Assembly: GCF_015057185.1 (NCBI RefSeq)
Contig: NZ_SVEV01000006.1
Span: 1-64,000 of the forward strand
From: Pseudobutyrivibrio sp.
GTDB taxonomy: Bacteria; Bacillota; Clostridia; Lachnospirales; Lachnospiraceae
Direction: 5' to 3'
DNA length: 64,000 bases
Position 1 is the stretch's first letter. Each line of letters starts with the position of its first letter. The notes beneath the pieces were generated by a model. That model searched no databases and was not told the DNA's origin. It was given only the letters and a program-made list of their open reading frames with translations. This document shows, one piece after another, positions 57,328 through 64,000 of this stretch. Both the position numbers and the translations under genes were made by a program.

Positions 57328-58725
57328 ATGATTTCATTACTAGTTTCATTTATCATCTTATTAATTGGTTATTCTACCTATGGAAAATTAATTGAGAGAA
57401 TTTTTTCTCCCGACGATAGGCCAACCCCAGCCACCACTCTTAACGATGGTGTTGACTATGTGCCTTTAAAAACTGGCAAAGCATTTTTAGTACAGCTTTT
57501 AAACATTGCAGGCACTGGTCCAATTTTTGGTGCCCTAATGGGAGCTTGCTTCGGACCAATCGTTTTTCTATGGATAATATTCGGTTCCATACTTGGTGGT
57601 GCCGTCCACGATTACATGGTGGGAATGATTTCTGAGAGAAATGAGGGAAAATCAATTGCAGAGCTTTCAGGAATATATCTTGGCAAGACAGCAAAGTGGG
57701 GAATGAGAGTTTTCTCCGTTGTTCTTTTGCTTTTGACTGGTACAGTATTTGTAACAAGCCCTGCTGCATTAATTGCAAGACTTACTCCTGCAAGCCTAAA
57801 CACAACTTTTTGGATTGTTATAATCCTTTGCTATTACATACTTGCAACACTGCTTCCAATCGATAAAATCATTGGAAAGCTATATCCGATTTTCGGCATC
57901 ATATTGATTACAATGGCTGTTTGTATTCTTTTGGGCATATTCATTGGTGGTTATACTGTTCCAGAAATTAATTTTCAAAACATGCATCCTACAAACCTTC
58001 CTGTATGGCCTTACATGTTTATTACAGTTGCCTGTGGTGCTATTTCAGGCTTCCACGCTACTCAATCTCCAATGATTTCAAAATGCATTACATCTGAGAA
58101 GGAAGGTCGTAAGATTTTTTACGGTGCAATGCTAGCAGAATCAGTAATTGCTCTTGTATGGGCAGCTGGCGGTGTTGCTTTCTACGGTGCTACTGGAGCG
58201 CTAAACGATGCTATTACAAATATGGGACAGTCAGGAACCGTGTACGACATTTCTACTGGAATGCTTGGAACAATCGGCGGCATTCTAGCTATTGTAGGCG
58301 TTGTAGTTTGCCCTATTACTTCAGGTGATACAGCCTTCAGAAGTGCTCGACTCATCATCAGTGAAATAACAGGTCTCGAACAAAAGCCAATAAAAAATAG
58401 ACTTATAATTACATTGCCATTGCTTGGTGCAGGTGCTATCCTCACACAATTAGATTTCAATGTATTATGGCGCTATTTTTCATGGAGCAATCAGACTCTT
58501 GCCATGATAAGCTTGTGGGTTGCTACAGCTTATCTACTAAAAACTCATAAGAATAAATTCGTAAGTCTTTTCACTGCGCTGCCTGCAACATTTATGTCAG
58601 CTGTTAGTATGACTTATATTCTTATGGCCCAAGAAGGCTTCAACCTTGGAAGCACCATTGCATATCCAATTGGAGTGGGCTTTGCGGTCTTATGCTTTGG
58701 ATTTTATTTATTTAAATTAAAATAA
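57328..58725 (+). CDS. Carbon starvation CstA-family permease (short form)
   Basis: PLKTGKAFLVQLLNIAGTGPIFGALMGACFGPIVFLWIIFGSILGGAVHDYMVGMIS. Confidence 0.93.
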   Translation: MISLLVSFIILLIGYSTYGKLIERIFSPDDRPTPATTLNDGVDYVPLKTGKAFLVQLLNIAGTGPIFGALMGACFGPIVFLWIIFGSILGGAVHDYMVGMISERNEGKSIAELSGIYLGKTAKWGMRVFSVVLLLLTGTVFVTSPAALIARLTPASLNTTFWIVIILCYYILATLLPIDKIIGKLYPIFGIILITMAVCILLGIFIGGYTVPEINFQNMHPTNLPVWPYMFITVACGAISGFHATQSPMISKCITSEKEGRKIFYGAMLAESVIALVWAAGGVAFYGATGALNDAITNMGQSGTVYDISTGMLGTIGGILAIVGVVVCPITSGDTAFRSARLIISEITGLEQKPIKNRLIITLPLLGAGAILTQLDFNVLWRYFSWSNQTLAMISLWVATAYLLKTHKNKFVSLFTALPATFMSAVSMTYILMAQEGFNLGSTIAYPIGVGFAVLCFGFYLFKLK

Positions 58726-58765
58726 AAAGAAGGAGTCCAACCAAATGGTTGAACTCCTTCTTTTT
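58724..58765. terminator. Bidirectional terminator
   Basis: AAAAAGAAGGAGT ... ACTCCTTCTTTTT. Confidence 0.9.
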
Positions 58766-58815
58766 AAATTAATTTTCGATCCACTTTACTTAGCACAGGC
58801 TAACGCCTGTGTAGA

Positions 58816-58846
58816 ATCGAAAATTAATCAATGATTAATTTTCGAT
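58816..58846. repeat. Stop-codon-spanning palindrome of the TIM-barrel gene
   Basis: ATCGAAAATTAATCA-a-TGATTAATTTTCGAT perfect 15-bp arms; stop at 58835-58837. The same 19-nt 3' end recurs directly at 58768-58786. Confidence 0.9.
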
Positions 58847-59890
58847 CCACTTCTTCATAGCAGCCTGGTGTCTGCGAACCTGCTCGATTGAATCTACATC
58901 AAGATCCATTCTAAGGTGCTCGCCACCTTCGTACTCTGAGCTCAAGAATCCTGTGTAACCAGCCTTCTTGTAAGCTTCGATTACTTCTGGAATAGCTACT
59001 GCTGTCTCTGTGAGATCCTCATGTACATTGTAGAACTTAGCATGTGTATGGAAGATATAATCGATGTTATCAATAATATCCTGAGGATCTGACCATGAGT
59101 ATGTGAATGATGTTCCTGCATACTCTAAGTCTGCTGGGCCACCGCCTGCAGCCTTAACAGCATCCATCATCTCTGCCATGCCGTTTGCCATACGGTATTC
59201 CATGTTAGCCTTACCAAGGTTAAGGTCATACTTAATCTTTGTGAAGCCCTTTGCTACGCGGTTTGCGTATGCGTCATCAACAATCTTGATGCACTCTTCC
59301 TTAGCGCCGTGACGACGAGCCTTGTCACGAACAACATCAGGAATGTTCTTACAGAAGATACCCATATCTGGAATAAATCCAAAGTGCTTTGTACCTGTTC
59401 TGTTAATCATCTCCATATATCCATCAGCCCAACCTGAGTTAAGTGAGAATGGTGCATGTACTTCAAGACCGATCTTTACGCCAACTTTCTCAGCGTACTC
59501 AAGGCTACCCTCGATTACATCCATAGGTGTAGATACAAGTGTACGGATTACTGGGAATCCAAGTAATGATGCAAGACGTAAGTCACGCTCCATCATCTTA
59601 ATCTGCTCTTTTAATGTAAGAGTACGGTTGTCAAAAATGTGATTCTCCAAGAATGCGTCGTAGCATGATGGAGTAAGATTATATTTCTTCATCCACTCGA
59701 ACCACTGATCTCTAAATGTCTGTGTTTCAATTGGAAGTGGGAACTGTCTAATCATCTGCTCAGCAAGAAGCTCAACACCTGTTGCACCTGTTGCTGCTGT
59801 TTCTCTTAAGCATCCCTCTAAGTCAAGCTTTCCAAGATAGAATTCGTCCTGATAGCTGTAGAGAGACACACTTCTTTTAATATCGCTCAT
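58835..59890 (-). CDS. TIM-barrel sugar isomerase-like protein; candidate C-glycoside deglycosidase alpha subunit
   Basis: Xylose isomerase-like barrel (VKIGLEVHAPFSLNSGW, FGFIPDMGIFCKNIPD, FLSSEYEGGEHL), paired with the small beta-subunit-like gene. Confidence 0.8.
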   Translation of the reverse strand: MSDIKRSVSLYSYQDEFYLGKLDLEGCLRETAATGATGVELLAEQMIRQFPLPIETQTFRDQWFEWMKKYNLTPSCYDAFLENHIFDNRTLTLKEQIKMMERDLRLASLLGFPVIRTLVSTPMDVIEGSLEYAEKVGVKIGLEVHAPFSLNSGWADGYMEMINRTGTKHFGFIPDMGIFCKNIPDVVRDKARRHGAKEECIKIVDDAYANRVAKGFTKIKYDLNLGKANMEYRMANGMAEMMDAVKAAGGGPADLEYAGTSFTYSWSDPQDIIDNIDYIFHTHAKFYNVHEDLTETAVAIPEVIEAYKKAGYTGFLSSEYEGGEHLRMDLDVDSIEQVRRHQAAMKKWIEN

Positions 59891-59907
59891 TTTCTAATAC
59901 CTCCCTA

Positions 59908-60300
59908 CTAAAACTCAACCTCAATATTGCAAGGTGCCTCGATAACAAATGGCATGTATGATGGAGCAATCTTCTGGATAGCTTCAATGCTATGCTTACC
60001 CTTTGAAAGGCCGCCTTCTTTTAATACTGTAACTGTTGCATACTCGCCAAATTCCCATCTGTACTCTGGGTCAATAACTGTTCTGCACTCTTCAAGTGAA
60101 AATGTATCTCCATTTACTGTAAGTCTGATATCTTCTCTCTTGATATCCTCGCCATCAACCTTAAGAATAATGTCGCGTAAAATTGAAAGAGTAAATGAAC
60201 GATAATACTGTGCCTTCCATGCAAATGAAAAGCCTACCACTTTACCATTCTCCTCAACATTCTTAAAGCTGGCTGGATCATATATTGGTCTTCCTGCCAT
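59908..60300 (-). CDS. C-glycoside deglycosidase beta-subunit-like protein (DUF6379-type)
   Basis: About 130 aa beta-rich protein with SFAWKAQYYRSFTLSILRDIILKVDGEDIKREDIRLTVNG...EYRWEFGEYATVTV, immediately upstream of the barrel gene. Confidence 0.75.
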   Translation of the reverse strand: MAGRPIYDPASFKNVEENGKVVGFSFAWKAQYYRSFTLSILRDIILKVDGEDIKREDIRLTVNGDTFSLEECRTVIDPEYRWEFGEYATVTVLKEGGLSKGKHSIEAIQKIAPSYMPFVIEAPCNIEVEF

Positions 60301-60317
60301 TTTATTTCCTCCAAAAT

Positions 60318-61766
60318 TTAGTCTTCGATGTATTCAGCAGCTTCCATACCTGCGATACGTCCTGTATTGACTGCGTATCCCATTGAGTTACCTGGAAGCA
60401 AGAACATGTATGAATCATCGTAGATGTTACATGAATCAGCACCTGCTGCGTAAAGACCTGGGATAGGCATGAAGTCCTTATCGCAAACCTCGCAGTTTTC
60501 GTTGATTCTGATACCACCTACTGTACCGTATCCGCCTGGATGGAATGTTCCACAGTAGAATGGTCCCTTCTTTAACTTGCGGAGATATCTGTAGTTCTTG
60601 AAGAACTCTTCATCTCTGCCTTCACAGTAATCATTGTAATCATCAACTGTCTCTTCGAGAACCTCAGGGTCAACACCAATCATCTCAGCAAGCTCTTCGA
60701 TTGTGTCAGCCTTGAAGAAGTTCTTAGAACCCTTGTTAATGATTTCATCCATCTCATCATAGAATGCAGATACATCAGGATCTGGAGTAACAAGTGATGT
60801 TACATCTACGCCATTCTTTACATATGACTTAACGATTGTAGAGTCAACGATTGAGAATAACTTCTTATCCTTCTGATGATTTGCAACGTTTGAAAGATAT
60901 GTTGTATTCTGCATGAACTCTTCGTTCATAACACGCTTACCAAATGCATTTACAAGAAGGTTTGGCTGTCTAAGCACGTTCTTTACGCAAGCGCCAGCTT
61001 CTTCGCCGCCACCTACATCGCAAGCAGACTCAATTCTAACTGGAAGGTGATCAGCACCTGCCTCCCAAGCCATCTTAAGACCATCGCCTACAAGACCTGG
61101 AATAGCGAAGTTAAATACGTCCTTGCCATACTCTACACCGATTTCTTCCTTGATGAACTCAGGGTTGCAACCAGCACCACCTGTTGCGATAACAGCTGCC
61201 TTACACTCGATTGTGAATTCCTCACCATCCTTGTTTACTGCAACAACACCGCAAACCTTGCCCTCTTCATCCTTAAGAATCTTCTTACCAGCTGTCTCAA
61301 GAAGAACCTTTACTCCAAGCTCCTGAGCCTTGTTAAGAAGTGCCTTATTCATATGACCTGCTGCACGAGGTCCAATCTTGTTACCTGTCTTTACGATATG
61401 CCATGTAGCTTCTGACTGTGGGAAGTACTTGAAAGCACCTTCAAATTCAACACCCATATCCTCAAGCCACTCGATTGTCTCTGCAGACTGCTCGAAATAT
61501 CTCTTTACAAGTCTTGCATCAACATTGTAGTGTGTATAGTCCATGAACATGTTAAATGCCTTTTCAACAGTAACATCGATCATCTGCTCCTGCTGATACT
61601 TTGTACCAATTCCAAGAGGGCCCATACCCATATTTGCAGCACCACCTGTGATAGCTGCCTTTTCGATTACGATGACCTCAGCGCCGTCCATAGCTGCCTG
61701 AACAGCTGCAGACATACCAGAAGGACCACCGGCAATTACAACTAATTGTGTCTTTAAATTCTCCAT
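60318..61766 (-). CDS. FAD-dependent fumarate-reductase/KstD-like flavoprotein
   Basis: VVIAGGPSGMSAAVQAAMDGAEVIVIEKAAITGGAANMGMG, AAVIATGGAGCNPEFI, FHPGGYGTVGGIRINENCEV. Confidence 0.9.
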   Translation of the reverse strand: MENLKTQLVVIAGGPSGMSAAVQAAMDGAEVIVIEKAAITGGAANMGMGPLGIGTKYQQEQMIDVTVEKAFNMFMDYTHYNVDARLVKRYFEQSAETIEWLEDMGVEFEGAFKYFPQSEATWHIVKTGNKIGPRAAGHMNKALLNKAQELGVKVLLETAGKKILKDEEGKVCGVVAVNKDGEEFTIECKAAVIATGGAGCNPEFIKEEIGVEYGKDVFNFAIPGLVGDGLKMAWEAGADHLPVRIESACDVGGGEEAGACVKNVLRQPNLLVNAFGKRVMNEEFMQNTTYLSNVANHQKDKKLFSIVDSTIVKSYVKNGVDVTSLVTPDPDVSAFYDEMDEIINKGSKNFFKADTIEELAEMIGVDPEVLEETVDDYNDYCEGRDEEFFKNYRYLRKLKKGPFYCGTFHPGGYGTVGGIRINENCEVCDKDFMPIPGLYAAGADSCNIYDDSYMFLLPGNSMGYAVNTGRIAGMEAAEYIED

Positions 61767-61999
61767 TTTCTCTCCTTTAACTAAAACCTTAAAAGATTAA
61801 CTGGTTCTTATTTTCTTGTATATAATGTACCATCACATATTTTTCACAACTGCTTTTCATTTATATTATTGTTATTGTTTATTGCATAAAACATTTTTTG
61901 AGAAAATCATTCTGCAATAAAAGACAAAGCGTCGTTGCATGTGTTGCAAAACCAGCTTAAGTTTTGCTATTTGAGAAATTGCCCATAGAACAAAAGAAA

Positions 62000-62027
62000 A
62001 GCTCCTGCCACCTTAGTAGCAGAAGCT
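62000..62027 (-). terminator. Terminator
   Basis: GCTcCTGC ... GCAGaAGC with a T-run on the minus strand. Confidence 0.7.
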
Positions 62028-62032
62028 CAATT

Positions 62033-62536
62033 TTACTTATTAAATATCTTTATTAATAATTTCTGGAACAAATCTCCTACAACACCTACATACCAAACGC
62101 CTGCAAGCATTGCTGCACCAATTTGAATTGGCATTGTTCCTAAATTGCTTGCATCCATTGGTCCCATAATAGTAAGTCCAATAGCCCATCCAGCAAGCCA
62201 TGCTGGAACAAAAATGAACTTTTCTAAAACAGATCCAATAATAACTGCAAGACCGCCCATAACAAACAATGTAACGTAAACTGTAAGGTCTGGTCCTAAT
62301 CCAAGAGATGCCATAACCTTTGTTGCAATAACAGCCCACACGTCTCCGCAAAGGAAGCCAAGGGATACTGGAATTGCAAGCTTAATATTGTTGCCAAGGG
62401 CTGCAAATAAGCCTGCACAAATAAGTGCCACTGCACCAACTGTAACTCCTACATGTGTAGATGCAACCGCCCAAATAGGTGGAAGAAAAGCTACAGTGAA
62501 TGCTAATGTTAAAATATTTAGCCACTTTTCTTTCAT
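62033..62536 (-). CDS. Small polytopic membrane protein (DUF1097-like)
   Basis: Five hydrophobic segments, SLGFLCGDVWAVIATKVM, VPAWLAGWAIGLTIMG. Confidence 0.75.
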   Translation of the reverse strand: MKEKWLNILTLAFTVAFLPPIWAVASTHVGVTVGAVALICAGLFAALGNNIKLAIPVSLGFLCGDVWAVIATKVMASLGLGPDLTVYVTLFVMGGLAVIIGSVLEKFIFVPAWLAGWAIGLTIMGPMDASNLGTMPIQIGAAMLAGVWYVGVVGDLFQKLLIKIFNK

Positions 62537-62552
62537 TTGAATTCTCCTATAG

Positions 62553-62670
62553 TCGTTGACCTGTCGGTCTCCTGATGTAAAAAAGCCTGTGGCGTTTTTT
62601 ACATCATGTTATCGTCGACCTGCCGGTCTCCTGATGTAAAAAAGCCTGCGGCTTTTTTTACATCATGTTA
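62553..62670 (-). repeat. Tandem duplication of a 59-nt hairpin unit
   Basis: Units 62553-62611 and 62612-62670, each with GATGTAAAAAAGCC-tgY-GGC(G/T)TTTTTTACATC and a GACC-N4-GGTC mini-hairpin; includes the stop codon of the upstream gene. Confidence 0.9.
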
Positions 62671-63774
62671 CCATTTACCAACTTTTGTGCGCTTCTTTGG
62701 AAGCTTAGGAAGTTTAGCAGCTGTTTTGATGCATCCTTCATCACAAGCAGATACACATTTTCCACACTGTTCACAGAGATCCTGGTCAATCATGTGGATA
62801 TAGCCATCTTTACCCTCGATTGCCTCCTCTGGACATGCATCGATACAGTCTCCACAACCGATACATTCATCTGGATCAATATAATATAATTCAGCCTGCT
62901 TGTAGCACTTGCCACATTTGCAAGTCTTTCTCTTAATGTGATCCTCAAACTCATCAGCAAAAAGTGCAATTGCAGATGTAAGAGGATTTGTCATATTCTG
63001 ACCAAATGGGCAATAAGCACCAACACTAATAATTTCAGATACTTCTTTGATAAGGTCAATATCAGTAGCCTTAGCTCGGCCAGTAGTCATTTCTGTAACA
63101 ATCTGCTTGAATTGTGATGTACCTTCACGGCAAAGGACACACTTTCCGCATGACATTTCATATGTCTTGTTCATAATCTGAACAAGTACATCAACCATGC
63201 ATTCGCTCTGATCGTATACAGTAATTGAGCTAAACTTTTCTGTTGCCTCAATCTTTGTAGAAGCAGCATCGGCTGGAGCATAGAATGTTCCCTTTAAGCC
63301 GCCAAGTAAAACTGCTTTTGCGCCATCAACATTTGCAACTTCACCTACAGTTTGGCCTACAGAAACCTTTTTGATTTCTGTATTGCCACCCACGTTTACT
63401 GCCACAAACTTCTCATCGAAGCCATTTTTGATACCATAGGCTGCCTCAGGTGTAACAACTGAAACTGCCTTGTCCTCGAATACTGCCACATAGTCGTCCT
63501 GAATCATTGGACGTGGAATGTTGCCAGTTAAAACCTGCACAACCGAATATGGATTATTCAAGGTTGGTGAACATGCATTAGTATAGCGCACATCGCCCTT
63601 TAAATCATCAATTTTCTCACCTTCTGGAAGCAAATACATAATATCTGCATCAAGGTTTTTCGCATATTGTTCTACACCTCCAACTACCTCTGAAAGGCAA
63701 TTCTTCAATAAATACATTGAGAGAGGTGCTTTATAATCGTCGCTTACGCAACTAACAACTAATAAATTTTTCAT
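62668..63774 (-). CDS. NuoF-like Fe-S protein (SLBB + 4Fe-4S domains, lacks the FMN/NADH Rossmann part)
   Basis: SCGKCVLCREGTSQFKQIV, CPFGQNMTNPL, ferredoxin motifs CIGCGDCIDACP and CEQCGKCVSACDEGC. Confidence 0.9.
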   Translation of the reverse strand: MKNLLVVSCVSDDYKAPLSMYLLKNCLSEVVGGVEQYAKNLDADIMYLLPEGEKIDDLKGDVRYTNACSPTLNNPYSVVQVLTGNIPRPMIQDDYVAVFEDKAVSVVTPEAAYGIKNGFDEKFVAVNVGGNTEIKKVSVGQTVGEVANVDGAKAVLLGGLKGTFYAPADAASTKIEATEKFSSITVYDQSECMVDVLVQIMNKTYEMSCGKCVLCREGTSQFKQIVTEMTTGRAKATDIDLIKEVSEIISVGAYCPFGQNMTNPLTSAIALFADEFEDHIKRKTCKCGKCYKQAELYYIDPDECIGCGDCIDACPEEAIEGKDGYIHMIDQDLCEQCGKCVSACDEGCIKTAAKLPKLPKKRTKVGKW

Positions 63775-64000
63775 TATTGCTGACCTCCTTCCTCAGAAAT
63801 GTAATCGCTCCAGAATTTCTGTGGAGAGATTTGTACACGAAGGTCACACTGTAAGCAACGGCTTGCTTCACAGCCAGCCTTGCTGCAATCAAATCCAAGA
63901 TCCATAGGCTCAAAGTTACACTTTCTAGTGTCAGCATCAGTAACTGTTGGCTCAGTTCTATGTGTTGTTGTAAGCTCTGGATTCTTTCCAATGCATGGAT
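63774..64000 (-). CDS. C-terminus of a GltD-like NAD(P)/FAD oxidoreductase (truncated by the window)
   Basis: Reading the minus strand in the frame not in the track gives PCIGKNPELTTTHRTEPTVTDADTRKCNFEPMDLGFDCSKAGCEASRCLQCDLRVQISPQKFWSDYISEEGGQQ*, with the EASRCLQCDLR signature; stop overlaps the next ATG (TAATG). Confidence 0.88.
   Translation of the reverse strand, partial: PCIGKNPELTTTHRTEPTVTDADTRKCNFEPMDLGFDCSKAGCEASRCLQCDLRVQISPQKFWSDYISEEGGQQ

Noticed and set aside
62040-62351. 103-aa Cys/Arg/Tyr-rich ORF
   Set aside because: Out-of-frame shadow of the DUF1097-like gene
63752-63991. 79-aa minus-strand ORF at the right edge
   Set aside because: Wrong frame; the overlapping frame carries the GltD-like C-terminus
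1-64000. IS elements, prophage genes, tRNA or rRNA genes
   Set aside because: No transposase, integrase, phage structural gene, tRNA cloverleaf or rRNA sequence recognised on either strand

Overview
A 64 kb window of a low-GC Firmicutes genome; gene content and style suggest a Lachnospiraceae such as Butyrivibrio or Pseudobutyrivibrio (inference). Part 1, about 0-8.5 kb: two CheW genes, an MCP, a Lon protease behind a perfect CIRCE/HrcA operator, a TPR protein, a small RelA/SpoT synthetase and an XRE regulator with a membrane partner. Part 2, about 8.7-23.2 kb: an L-arabinose/arabinan locus with GH51, an ABC importer, two GH43, araD, araB, araA and an AraR-type GntR/LacI chimera with AraR-like operators. 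Part 3, about 23-28.5 kb: a secreted repeat protein divergent from a membrane-anchored LuxR regulator, a secreted HAD phosphatase and a TIM-barrel isomerase. Part 4, about 28.5-64 kb: a large catabolic island. It has an ACP/AcpS/phosphate acyltransferase/butyrate-kinase-like/thiolase/DUF35 module, an OYE-type Fe-S flavoenzyme, three iron-sulfur flavoprotein paralogues with C-terminal zinc ribbons, two GPH transporters and two AraC regulators fused to degenerate GH39 domains. It also has a Gfo/Idh/MocA oxidoreductase, a ribose-type ABC importer, a C-glycoside-deglycosidase-like alpha/beta pair, a fumarate-reductase-like flavoprotein and NuoF/GltD-like electron-transfer proteins. I read the island as a candidate pathway for plant (C-)glycosides/polyphenols with a possible ATP-conserving acyl-ACP release step. 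Separately, I found families of structured intergenic elements with compensatory base changes: three copies of an ~85-90 nt element, several hairpins with a conserved CC-UNC-GG tip, and palindromes that span stop codons. I could not assign any of these to a known family.
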